Below, piece by piece: positions 39,406 through 48,364 of a stretch of DNA of 64,000 bases. Below the pieces are notes generated by a model. The model had not been told where the DNA came from, made no database searches, and worked only from the letters and a program-made list of their open reading frames with translations. Made by a program: the position numbers and the translations under genes. This DNA is from an uncultured Prevotella sp. (GTDB lineage Bacteria; Bacteroidota; Bacteroidia; Bacteroidales; Bacteroidaceae): positions 1-64,000 of the forward strand of contig CAMJGE010000008.1 of the NCBI GenBank assembly GCA_946405145.1. The letters are read 5' to 3'. The number at the start of each line of letters is the position of its first letter. The first letter of the stretch is position 1.

Positions 39406-39981
39406 ATGACTAGGACGGGTATCTTTGGTGGATCCTTCAACCCCATTCACAACGGACATATTTCTCTGGCAAGACAACTGAAGGAGGCGGCTTGTCTGGA
39501 TGAGGTGTGGTTGATGGTATCGCCCCAGAATCCGATGAAGCGACAGGCAGACTTACTCAGCGATGAGGCCAGATTACTGATGGCTCGTTTGGCTTTGGAG
39601 AATGAGCCAGGTATTGTAGCCAGTGATTATGAGATGCATTTGCCAAAGCCATCCTATACATGGCTGACGCTTCAAGCCTTGAGTCGTGATTTCCCTGATC
39701 GTCAGTTCGTGCTGATGATTGGTGGGGATAACTGGGCAATCTTTGACAAGTGGTATCATTCAGCTGATATCCTACAGAACCATCAGATAGTGGTTTATCC
39801 GCGACGAGATAAACAGCCTGTCAGGAGGGAACTGCCTGCATCAGTGACTATCGTTGAGGCTGAGTTACTCGATATCAGTAGTACGGAAATCCGTCAGCGA
39901 ATCCGCGAAGGGCGAAGTATTCAGGAAATGGTGCCGCCATCGGTAGAGGCATTTATCAAGCAAGAAGGTTTATATGTTTAA
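39406..39981 (+). CDS. nadD: Nicotinate-nucleotide adenylyltransferase
   Basis: GIFGGSFNPIHNGHISLARQ, MIGGDNW, ISSTEIRQRIREGRSI. Confidence 0.95.
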   Translation: MTRTGIFGGSFNPIHNGHISLARQLKEAACLDEVWLMVSPQNPMKRQADLLSDEARLLMARLALENEPGIVASDYEMHLPKPSYTWLTLQALSRDFPDRQFVLMIGGDNWAIFDKWYHSADILQNHQIVVYPRRDKQPVRRELPASVTIVEAELLDISSTEIRQRIREGRSIQEMVPPSVEAFIKQEGLYV

Positions 39982-41803
39982 ACGGATGAATATCAGTAAA
40001 TGGCTGGGAGCATTGTTCGCGCCGATAGAGAAAAACGGTGCGTTCTTTGTCTTCATGTTCTCGTTGGGCTATCTCTGTACTCAGCTTGAAGTCATGCCTT
40101 TTTATTTGCGTGATCGTGGCGCGAAGCCTTATGAGTTGTCAGTCCCTGAGCTGTTTTTGGATATTTATATCATTTGTGTTCTGCTGGCATTGATTCCCCG
40201 TAAGGTTCGTATTTTTGTAAGAGCTCTGCTTTATGTGATTCTTTATGGCGTAGCCATTGCAGATATGTATTGTTATGAGCGGTTTGAATCGACGCTCACA
40301 CCTACGATGCTGATGCTGGTAGGCGAGACAACGCCCCAGGAGGCAGGCGAATTTCTGACAGGCTATCTCAGTTGGGATCTTGTTAGCTCTCTGGTAGGGT
40401 GGGTCTTGCTGTTGATGCTGGTTCATGTTCTGTGGACTTCTGTACGTTGGTGGCTGCGCAAACAGACTCAGAATATGGTATTGCCACAGATCAATCCGAT
40501 GGTGGTGACCAGCCTAAAGGCTACTCTGAGTCTTGTAGTGGCTTGTTTACTTTTCGTTTGTATTTCCCAGACTAGGGATAATAAGGCGGCAATGCATCGT
40601 ATGTTTTCTTATGATACCATCGGACAGGTGGAGCGCGAACTGACGAGAAAGGATCAGGCCAACCTTTATCTTCCAATTTACCGCTTAGTGTTCAGTGCTT
40701 TTGCCAATCATCTGGCATCCCACCAGTTGATACAGTTGAAAGCTGCCAGTGGGAAGATTCAGATTGACAGTTGTAGTTATCGGGTGCCTAATATCGTTTT
40801 GGTGATAGGTGAAAGTTACAACAAACACCATTCCCAGCTTTATGGTTATAAAAAGCCTACAACACCTTTCCAGAAGGCGTTAGCTGAACAAGGAAGCCTG
40901 GTGCCCTTTACCGATGTGGTGGCTCCATGGAATCTCACGAGTTTTGTCTTCAAGCACGTCTTATCGCTTCATGCAGTCGGTGATAGTGGTGAGTGGTGCG
41001 ATGCACCGCTCTTCCCCGAAGTATTCCGTAAGGCGGGTTATCACGTGACCTTTATTACCAACCAGTTTCAGTCGCAAGCCAAAGAGGCGGTCTATGATTT
41101 TAGTGGCGGATTCTTTTTGAATGACCCAGAGATGAGCCAACGTCAGTTTGACACCCGTAACACCACGCTTTATCGTTTCGATGAGGGAGTACTTAATGCT
41201 TATGATCAGCTGAAGGCTCAGAATAAGGAGCATAATTTGGTCATCCTGCATCTGATGGGTTCGCATGTGGAGTATAGAGCCCGCTATCCCCAACCGGCCC
41301 GCCGTTTCTTTACCCCTCAGAATGCTAATCGTCCGGAACTTACCAAGAAACAGCGTTATATTCTTTCCGACTATGATAACTCTGTGCGTTATAACGACTC
41401 AATCGTGGGTGCCATCACCCAGCGTTTCATCGATAAGGATGCAGTGGTAATCTATATGCCCGATCATGGTGAGGAGATTTTCGATGGTTCACCGTTTATG
41501 TATGGTCGTATGCATGGAGCTAATATCGATTACCGCCTGGCTCGCAATGAGATGGAGATTCCGTTTTGGATCTGGGGCTCACCTCAGTATGTTGAGAATC
41601 ATCCTTATGGTTGGCAGGCGATACAGAATGCTAAGGATCGGCCGATGATGACGGATGTGCTACCTCATCTGTTGCTCTATCTGGCTGGTATCTCTACACC
41701 TGCCTATCGTCCTGAGTATAATGTGATAGCACCAGAATACAATACGAAGCGCCCTCGCATCCTGAAGGGCACCACCGATTATAATCTGTTGAAGAAGAAA
41801 TGA
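39974..41803 (+). CDS. Phosphoethanolamine transferase/sulfatase-family membrane protein (EptA-like)
   Basis: N-terminal TM segments; VLVIGESYNKHHSQLYGYKKPTTP; YMPDHGEEIFDG; HLMGSHVEYRARYP. Confidence 0.85.
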   Translation: MFKRMNISKWLGALFAPIEKNGAFFVFMFSLGYLCTQLEVMPFYLRDRGAKPYELSVPELFLDIYIICVLLALIPRKVRIFVRALLYVILYGVAIADMYCYERFESTLTPTMLMLVGETTPQEAGEFLTGYLSWDLVSSLVGWVLLLMLVHVLWTSVRWWLRKQTQNMVLPQINPMVVTSLKATLSLVVACLLFVCISQTRDNKAAMHRMFSYDTIGQVERELTRKDQANLYLPIYRLVFSAFANHLASHQLIQLKAASGKIQIDSCSYRVPNIVLVIGESYNKHHSQLYGYKKPTTPFQKALAEQGSLVPFTDVVAPWNLTSFVFKHVLSLHAVGDSGEWCDAPLFPEVFRKAGYHVTFITNQFQSQAKEAVYDFSGGFFLNDPEMSQRQFDTRNTTLYRFDEGVLNAYDQLKAQNKEHNLVILHLMGSHVEYRARYPQPARRFFTPQNANRPELTKKQRYILSDYDNSVRYNDSIVGAITQRFIDKDAVVIYMPDHGEEIFDGSPFMYGRMHGANIDYRLARNEMEIPFWIWGSPQYVENHPYGWQAIQNAKDRPMMTDVLPHLLLYLAGISTPAYRPEYNVIAPEYNTKRPRILKGTTDYNLLKKK

Positions 41804-42876
41804 AAGAGCTGTTATCAAGAAAAGAGTGTTCTGCCATGCGTGGTGTTGCTATTATGGCCATCATGCTGCACAACTATTGTCACTGGCTCAGGGGAATAGT
41901 GCGGGAAAACGAATACACCTGGCAACAATTCAAGTTCGACGAGCTTTGCCGTCTCACACTTCATCCTGATGAGCTGCTACCCATGCATCTTGTGTCATTT
42001 TTCGGACATTATGGTGTGCCTGTTTTCCTTTTCTTGAGCGGTTACGGACTGGTTAAGAAGTACGAGCAGGGCAAACTGCCAGAGATTGGCTTGTGGCGCT
42101 TCGTACGCTACAATTATCTGAAACTGTTCCGCATTTTTATCGTTGGCTTTGTGGCTTTTATCATGCTTGATGCCATCACCCCAAGTATGCATCGCTATGC
42201 TTGGGCAGAAGTGGTTGGCATGTTAGGTATGTTTGCCAACCTGTTTGAGGATCCCTCGCATGTGGTTTGGCCTGGTCCATACTGGTATTTCAGTATCACG
42301 CTTCAGCTCTACATCCTCTATCGGCTGCTATTCTATCGTTGGCGCCACTGGGGTGTTGTTCTGGCTGCCATCGTGCTATGCTGGATAGGCCAGTTGTCTT
42401 TTGAGAACGATGCAGTAACACTTGAGCGCCTGCGCTATAACTTCATTGGTGGCATGCTGCCATTCGGTATGGGCTTGTTGCTGGCACGATTCGAGCCTAA
42501 ATGGGTTAAAGACTGGGTCATAACCAAAAGTCCATCGCTGATAATAGCCTGGATCGTCAATCTTTTGTTAGCTATCGTATTCTGTTTTATGTTCAGTTCA
42601 AGATTTGATAACTGGCTATGGGTGCCTGCACTTATTGTTTGGGGCACCGTTCCTCTGGTAAAACTCATGCCAGAGCGTGTGCTCAATCTTTTTGTCTGGT
42701 TAGGCTCTATCTCTGCAGCTATCTTTGTTACCCATCCGCTGGTACGTAAGATATTCGTGCGTCCTTATATCCAAGATGATATGTATGCTGGTTTATTGCT
42801 TTATATCGTTGCAACATTGCTCATGTCGTGGATTGTTAAGCAAATCATTGATCGTATCCCATCACCCAAGTTATGA
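41800..42876 (+). CDS. Acyltransferase family 3 membrane protein
   Basis: Multi-TM protein with RGVAIMAIMLHNYCHW and FLFLSGYGL motifs. Confidence 0.8.
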   Translation: MKELLSRKECSAMRGVAIMAIMLHNYCHWLRGIVRENEYTWQQFKFDELCRLTLHPDELLPMHLVSFFGHYGVPVFLFLSGYGLVKKYEQGKLPEIGLWRFVRYNYLKLFRIFIVGFVAFIMLDAITPSMHRYAWAEVVGMLGMFANLFEDPSHVVWPGPYWYFSITLQLYILYRLLFYRWRHWGVVLAAIVLCWIGQLSFENDAVTLERLRYNFIGGMLPFGMGLLLARFEPKWVKDWVITKSPSLIIAWIVNLLLAIVFCFMFSSRFDNWLWVPALIVWGTVPLVKLMPERVLNLFVWLGSISAAIFVTHPLVRKIFVRPYIQDDMYAGLLLYIVATLLMSWIVKQIIDRIPSPKL

Positions 42877-43463
42877 AGAGAATCTACGCTTTTGATTTCG
42901 ATGGGACACTAACCACGCGTGATACACTTTTGGAGTTCATACGCTATGTTTGTGGTACCAAGCTCTTTTTATGTGGTTTTTTGCGTCATGCCCATCTCTT
43001 GGTATTGATGAAATTGGGCCTTTATCCGAATTGGAAAGCTAAGCAGTGTATCTTCTCTTATTTCTTTAAAGGGATGGATATGGGAGCATTTAATTCCCTT
43101 TGTCAGCAATTTGCTGCAGATAACAGTCAGCTATTGCGCCCTAAAGGTGTCCAAAGACTGAGACAGGCAGAATCTGAAGGAGCGGATGTAGTTATCGTGA
43201 GTGCGAGTATCGACAATTGGGTACAACCATTCTTCCCTCAAGTTAAAGTCTTAGGCACGCAGGTAGAAGTTCAAGATGGCCATCTCACAGGTCGTTTTCT
43301 CACCAATAACTGCTATGGACAAGAAAAAGTGAACCGTATTCTTGCCCTTTATCCGAATCGACAGGAATATGAACTCATTGCTTTTGGTGATAGCCGAGGT
43401 GACAAAGAACTTCTTGCCTTCGCTGATGAGGCACATTATAGACCATTTTGCGACAGAAATTGA
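42873..43463 (+). CDS. HAD-IB family phosphatase
   Basis: YAFDFDGTLTTRDTLLEFIR, VIVSASIDNWV, AFGDSRGDKELL. Confidence 0.88.
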   Translation: MKRIYAFDFDGTLTTRDTLLEFIRYVCGTKLFLCGFLRHAHLLVLMKLGLYPNWKAKQCIFSYFFKGMDMGAFNSLCQQFAADNSQLLRPKGVQRLRQAESEGADVVIVSASIDNWVQPFFPQVKVLGTQVEVQDGHLTGRFLTNNCYGQEKVNRILALYPNRQEYELIAFGDSRGDKELLAFADEAHYRPFCDRN

Positions 43464-43510
43464 GGCAATTGAAGTTGCCGATCATATCGCATTTTAAAGA
43501 GTTGCAATCT

Positions 43511-43562
43511 ATCTTGCGACAGATTCCGGAGTTGTTTTCTGAGTCTGTCGCAAGATTGTTTT
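43511..43562 (+). terminator. Hairpin terminator
   Basis: ATCTTGCGACAGA / TCTGTCGCAAGAT 13-bp perfect stem followed by TGTTTTCTT. Confidence 0.65.
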
Positions 43563-43599
43563 CTTGTCGTCACAACTGCGAATAAAATCTTGAAAAAAG

Positions 43600-43631
43600 T
43601 TTGGAACGAAACAAAAGTCGTCGTATCTTTG
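43600..43631 (+). promoter_or_regulatory. Bacteroidetes-type promoter for the tssD pair
   Basis: TTTG (43600-43603), N20, TATCTTTG (43624-43631). Confidence 0.7.
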
Positions 43632-43727
43632 CAATGTCAAAAGTCAACAAAGCGACTCGAGACAAACAAAAGAAGTGAAAATTAAATAGATAGTATTAAC
43701 AATTAAATTAAGGAAAGGAAAAGGATT

Positions 43728-44120
43728 ATGGCAACAACACCAGTAGTAATGAAGGTAAAGGATTACAAGGATCGTGAAGTCCAGATGGTATCCTATGAGT
43801 TTGATCAGGAGACAGATCGTGAGGGTCAGATGACTGGTATCCCCCGTTTCCAGATGCTCCGCGTCAGAGTGAAGGCCTTGAACGACGGTACACCCGAACT
43901 GATGGCTTGGATGTGTGACCGCTTCCTGAAGAAGGACGGAGAGATTCAGTTCTTGGAGACGAAGACCCTGAAGGTGATGAAGACCATCAAGTTCACTGGC
44001 GCCTACTGCGTAGATTTCCAGGAGAACTGGGCAGATAAGGAAGGCCACTACGAGGAGATCCTCATCTCTTGCCAAAACATCGAGGTCGGCTCAGTGAAGT
44101 TTGAGAATGCTTGGGCATAA
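43728..44120 (+). CDS. T6SS tube protein TssD/Hcp-like, paralog 1
   Basis: VQMVSYEFDQETDREGQMTGIPRFQMLRVRVKALNDGTPELMAWMCD...YCVDFQENW...EEILISCQNIEVG, TssD-like pattern. Confidence 0.75.
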   Translation: MATTPVVMKVKDYKDREVQMVSYEFDQETDREGQMTGIPRFQMLRVRVKALNDGTPELMAWMCDRFLKKDGEIQFLETKTLKVMKTIKFTGAYCVDFQENWADKEGHYEEILISCQNIEVGSVKFENAWA

Positions 44121-44192
44121 TGCCAATTTCAAACATGCGGCATTGAAGAAGATTAAGGTTTAACAATTTAAAGAATAGAAAGGAAACAAGAT

Positions 44193-44591
44193 ATGGCAGA
44201 GAATGTAACACCAGTTGTGCTGAAAGTTAAGGATTTCGCACCCCGTGAGGTATTGTTGGTAAACTACAAGTTTAACCAGGCAACAGACCAGGAAGGTCAG
44301 GTAGCAGGTATCGTCCGTGGCGGACAGATCACAATTCGCGTAAAGGCAATGAACGATGGTAACCCCGAGTTGCTGGCTTGGATGCTTGATCCGGCTGCTC
44401 CCCATGACCTGGAGGTATCGTTTGAGAACACCAAGGATGGCTCAGCCATGAAGACCCTGAAGGGTACTGCTTGCTACTGCACGCACTACAAGGAGTACTG
44501 GGCAGACGGTGAGGAGCACTTCGAGGAGATTCTGCTCAGCTGTCAGAAGCTCGAGAACGGTCCCGTAAGCTACGAGAACCCTTGGAAGTAA
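44193..44591 (+). CDS. T6SS tube protein TssD/Hcp-like, paralog 2
   Basis: VLLVNYKFNQATDQEGQVAGIVRGGQITIRVKAMNDGNPELLAWMLDP...YCTHYKEYW...EEILLSCQKLENG; colinear with paralog 1. Confidence 0.78.
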   Translation: MAENVTPVVLKVKDFAPREVLLVNYKFNQATDQEGQVAGIVRGGQITIRVKAMNDGNPELLAWMLDPAAPHDLEVSFENTKDGSAMKTLKGTACYCTHYKEYWADGEEHFEEILLSCQKLENGPVSYENPWK

Positions 44592-44614
44592 AAAAAACAC
44601 CTTTACATGGTCAG

Positions 44615-44655
44615 AACCGCAGTCTTCATACCAAGAGACTGCGGTTTCTTTTTTA
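44615..44655 (+). terminator. Rho-independent terminator after tssD pair
   Basis: AACCGCAGTCT / AGACTGCGGTT stem then TCTTTTTT. Confidence 0.8.
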
Positions 44656-44665
44656 GACATTTGAT

Positions 44666-44767
44666 CGTAATTCGTCACCTCAAGTAGGTTTGAAGATGTT
44701 CGTTTTGTCCTGCATTATGTCTGTTTTGTTATAAAACAAACAAAATGAACGTTAAATACGAATTACG
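44666..44767. promoter_or_regulatory. Nested inverted repeats upstream of the AraC regulator
   Basis: CGTAATTCGT 44666-44675 / ACGAATTACG 44758-44767; GTTCGTTTTG 44698 / CAAAATGAAC 44741 (1 mismatch); GTTTT-GTTAT-AAAAC 44723-44737. Confidence 0.6.
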
Positions 44768-44827
44768 GAACGTCGATTATTGCGTAAAAATATCTAATTT
44801 TGCAGCCGAAAATACTAATTATAACGT

Positions 44828-45727
44828 ATGGGTAACACCAAAGTGATATTAAATAACGATGGCGGGATGCCTATTCCAGGCGTTGGTTCATTACAAACAA
44901 CGGAAGATGATGTACTCTTTCTCGATAATATTCGTGAGATTGCCAATCTCTCGATTATGAGATCAGAGTATAATACTATTATCCATTGTCGAAATGGAAG
45001 AATTCTTGTGGAAGTGGGCGGTAACCAGCAAATTAAGGTAAGACCAGGACAATTGTTGCTGATACCGGCAGGCAAAGTGGTACAACCAATCATGGTAAGT
45101 ACCGATGTAGATGCAGGGGTACTTCTTGTTTCAGACAAGACATTGAAGACTGTACTTGCAGGCCAGATTAATATTTGGAACAAAGCCATGTACATGAAGG
45201 AGATCTATGTTGTAGAAGAAGCTGGTTGGGTAGAGGGAATCGAAGTCTATGCCAAAAGTTTGTTCAAGGCGGCAACGCCTCCTGTACTTTTTCGGGAAAT
45301 GATAACTTCTTTTCTGCGCACTATGCTGCTGATGATTTGTGAAGGACTGATCCAGCATAAGGAGATGAATACATCCGATGATGCGTCAACCACCCACGAC
45401 AAGGATCTTTTCAATAAGTTCTTGCAATTGTTGGCTCAGCAAGATCAGAAACGTCAACAAGTATCTTATTATGCCGATAAGCTGAATATCTCACCTAAAT
45501 ACCTATCTACCGTCTGTAAGAAGGTAAGTGGCAAGAATCCGATGCGATGGATTACAGAGTATGTGATGCAGGATTGTTATGCCCTGTTGAAAAGTACTGA
45601 TTTGAGTATCAAAGAGATTTCAAACCGTATGGGATTTCCCAATTCCTCATTCTTCGGACAATATTTCCGTGAACAGGCAGGAATGACACCGATGGAGTAT
45701 CGTACAGAACATAAAATGGCTATATGA
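44828..45727 (+). CDS. AraC-family transcriptional regulator
   Basis: Cupin-like N-term; YYADKLNISPKYLSTVCKKVSGKNPMRWI...SIKEISNRMGFPNSSFFGQYFREQAGMTPMEYR. Confidence 0.92.
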   Translation: MGNTKVILNNDGGMPIPGVGSLQTTEDDVLFLDNIREIANLSIMRSEYNTIIHCRNGRILVEVGGNQQIKVRPGQLLLIPAGKVVQPIMVSTDVDAGVLLVSDKTLKTVLAGQINIWNKAMYMKEIYVVEEAGWVEGIEVYAKSLFKAATPPVLFREMITSFLRTMLLMICEGLIQHKEMNTSDDASTTHDKDLFNKFLQLLAQQDQKRQQVSYYADKLNISPKYLSTVCKKVSGKNPMRWITEYVMQDCYALLKSTDLSIKEISNRMGFPNSSFFGQYFREQAGMTPMEYRTEHKMAI

Positions 45728-46872
45728 TGGGCGAGATAACAATCAAGAAAGTTAGCTGTCCACGGGAGATGGATGACTTCATACGTGTGGTGAAGGTCAT
45801 CTATGCTAATTACCCTCAATATGTGCCCGAATTTGAAAGTGATGTACGCGGATTATTCGACATTAGAACCAATCCAGGATTGGAATTTTCCAACATTCAG
45901 CCGTTTGTGGCTTATCAAAACGGAACAGTGGTAGGTCGTATTGTAGGCATTGTCAACCGTAAGGCCAATGCTAAGTGGAAGACGAACAACGTCCGCTTTT
46001 CAATGATTGAATTCATTGACGAAATGGAGGTATCGCGAGCTTTGATAGAGACTGTAGAGGCTTGGGGAAAAAGCTATGGCATGACAAGTATTCATGGTCC
46101 ATTGGGTGTTACTGACTTCGACAAGGAGGGTATGTTAATAGAGGATTTTGATCTGATGGGATCGATGACAGCCATCTACAATCCCCCATATTATCCTCGC
46201 CATATGGAGGCTTTAGGGTTTACGAAGGAGGTGGATTGGTTGCAGGTGCGTATCAATATTCCTGAAGAAGTGCCTGCTCGTTATGCCAGAGTTGCCCAAT
46301 ATGCTAAGGATAACATTGGATTGCGCGTTATCAAAGGAACCAAAAAGCAGATCAGGGGAGAATATGGTCATCAGGTATTTGATCTGTTAAATCAAGCCTA
46401 TGAGTCTATTTTCGGTTTCTCAGAGCTCTCCTCCAAGCAGGTAGATAGTTTCCTTCATAAATATGTCAGTCTGATAAATACAAAGCTGATTCCAATTATC
46501 GTAAATGATAAGGATGAGGTTGTTGGTGCTGCTGTTACAATGGGTAGTTTGGTAAAAGCCATTCAAAAATCAAATGGCCGATTACTGCCTTTTGGCTGGT
46601 TCCACCTGTTGCGTGCCTTATTGTGGAAGCATGAGGAATGCGTTGAAATGCTCTTAATAGCTATCCGTCCCGACTATCAGGGGCTTGGTGTGAATGCCAT
46701 GTTCTTTGACGATTTGATACCCATTTATAATAAAATAGGTATTAAATGGGCAGAGACCGGTCCTCAGTTGGAAGATAATGTGCGCGAGTTGACACAGTGG
46801 AAACCGTTGAAGCCAACTTACGTCAAGCGTCGTCGTTGCTTTATAAAAGAAATAGGAAATACAATTAATTAA
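45724..46872 (+). CDS. GNAT-fold acyltransferase-like protein
   Basis: FVAYQNGTVVGRIVGIVNRKAN and MLLIAIRPDYQGLGVNAMFFDDLIPIYNKIG; overlaps araC by 4 nt. Confidence 0.65.
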   Translation: MMGEITIKKVSCPREMDDFIRVVKVIYANYPQYVPEFESDVRGLFDIRTNPGLEFSNIQPFVAYQNGTVVGRIVGIVNRKANAKWKTNNVRFSMIEFIDEMEVSRALIETVEAWGKSYGMTSIHGPLGVTDFDKEGMLIEDFDLMGSMTAIYNPPYYPRHMEALGFTKEVDWLQVRINIPEEVPARYARVAQYAKDNIGLRVIKGTKKQIRGEYGHQVFDLLNQAYESIFGFSELSSKQVDSFLHKYVSLINTKLIPIIVNDKDEVVGAAVTMGSLVKAIQKSNGRLLPFGWFHLLRALLWKHEECVEMLLIAIRPDYQGLGVNAMFFDDLIPIYNKIGIKWAETGPQLEDNVRELTQWKPLKPTYVKRRRCFIKEIGNTIN

Positions 46873-46879
46873 AAATAAA

Positions 46880-48100
46880 ATGGAAAGAAGAGTTGTAATC
46901 ACAGGACTGGGTATCTGGTCGTGCCTTGGCACAAACCTCGACGAAGTTCGCCAGTCACTGTATTCAGGAAAAAGTGGTATTATCTTTAGTCAGGCCCGTA
47001 AGGATGCAGGCTTCCGTTCTGCCCTTTGTGCCGATGTACCCAAAGCTGATTTGAAGAAGTATTTGAGCCGTGATTTGCGTAAGCTGATGCCTGAAGAGGC
47101 TCAGTATGGTTATTTGGCTACTATTCAGGCTATGGAGCATGCAAAGCTCGATCAAGACTTCCTTGATCAGAATGAAGTAGGCGTTATTTATGGTAATGAC
47201 TCAGTAGCTGAGGCCACGATGACAGCACTTGACAAGTTCCGTCAGGCTGGTTCAACTGCTGCTTGTGGTAGTGGTGCCATTTTCCAGTCGATGAACTCGA
47301 CAGTCACAATGAACCTCGCTACTCTGCTTCACTTAAGAGGTATTAATCTGACAGCTTCAGCAGCTTGTGCTTCAGGCTCACACTCTGTAGGTCTGAGTTA
47401 TCTGCTCATCAAAGATGGTCTTCAGGACTGTATCATCTGTGGTGGTGCTCAAGAGGCTAATATGTTTAGTGTTGCATCGTTTGATGGTCTGATGGCATTC
47501 TCTACTCGTGAGGATGAGCCCACAAAGGCCAGTCGCCCGTTCGATAAAGACCGTGATGGACTGATTCCTGGTGGTGGTGCTGCTACGCTCGTACTTGAGA
47601 GCTATGAACATGCAGTAAAACGTGGTGCGCCCATCCTGGCAGAGATCGTTGGTTGGGGCTTCTCAGGTAATGGTGACCATATCTCTACACCTAATGTAGC
47701 AGGTCCGACCCGCTCACTCGAGCTTTGTTTGAAGAATGGTGGTATCAATCCTCGTGACATCGGCTATATCAACGCTCATGCTACCTCAACACACGCAGGT
47801 GATGGCCGTGAGGCCCTTGCCATTGCCAATATCTTTGGTGATTATCGCGTGCCTGTGACATCTACTAAGAGTCAGACTGGTCATGAGATGTGGATGGCTG
47901 GTGCTTCAGAGTTGATTTACTCAATCCTGATGATGAAGAACGACTTCATTGGCGGTTCTCTTAATTTTGAGAATCCTGATGAGGATACAGCTTGCATCAA
48001 TGTGATACCCGAGACTCGCGAAGCCCACTTCGACATGTTCCTCAGCAATTCATTTGGCTTTGGAGGAACCAATTCATCACTGATTATCAAAAACTTATAA
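46880..48100 (+). CDS. Beta-ketoacyl-ACP synthase (FabB/FabF-like), second KS in window
   Basis: RVVITGLGIWSCLGTN, TASAACASGSHSVGLS, NAHATSTHAGD, STKSQTGHEMWMAGASE. Confidence 0.93.
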   Translation: MERRVVITGLGIWSCLGTNLDEVRQSLYSGKSGIIFSQARKDAGFRSALCADVPKADLKKYLSRDLRKLMPEEAQYGYLATIQAMEHAKLDQDFLDQNEVGVIYGNDSVAEATMTALDKFRQAGSTAACGSGAIFQSMNSTVTMNLATLLHLRGINLTASAACASGSHSVGLSYLLIKDGLQDCIICGGAQEANMFSVASFDGLMAFSTREDEPTKASRPFDKDRDGLIPGGGAATLVLESYEHAVKRGAPILAEIVGWGFSGNGDHISTPNVAGPTRSLELCLKNGGINPRDIGYINAHATSTHAGDGREALAIANIFGDYRVPVTSTKSQTGHEMWMAGASELIYSILMMKNDFIGGSLNFENPDEDTACINVIPETREAHFDMFLSNSFGFGGTNSSLIIKNL

Positions 48101-48118
48101 TAAACAACTTTTTAAATT

Positions 48119-48364
48119 ATGACACGTAATGAAATTATTGAGCAGGTAAATGACCTGCTGGAAGAAGAGTTCGAAATCGAGAAGAGTGAATTTGCTCCTG
48201 AGGCCTCTATGAAGGAGGTTCTCCAGCTCGACAGTATCAACCTTGTGGATCTCGTAGCTTTGGTACAGTACACCTACAAGATCACAATCCCCGCAGAGGA
48301 TCTGCCAAAGATGAAGACTTTCAACGATCTCTACGATTACATTGAGCAGCACCTCGAGAAATAA
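48119..48364 (+). CDS. Acyl carrier protein, second ACP in window
   Basis: VLQLDSINLVDLVALVQYTYKITI, phosphopantetheine Ser in DSI context. Confidence 0.88.
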   Translation: MTRNEIIEQVNDLLEEEFEIEKSEFAPEASMKEVLQLDSINLVDLVALVQYTYKITIPAEDLPKMKTFNDLYDYIEQHLEK

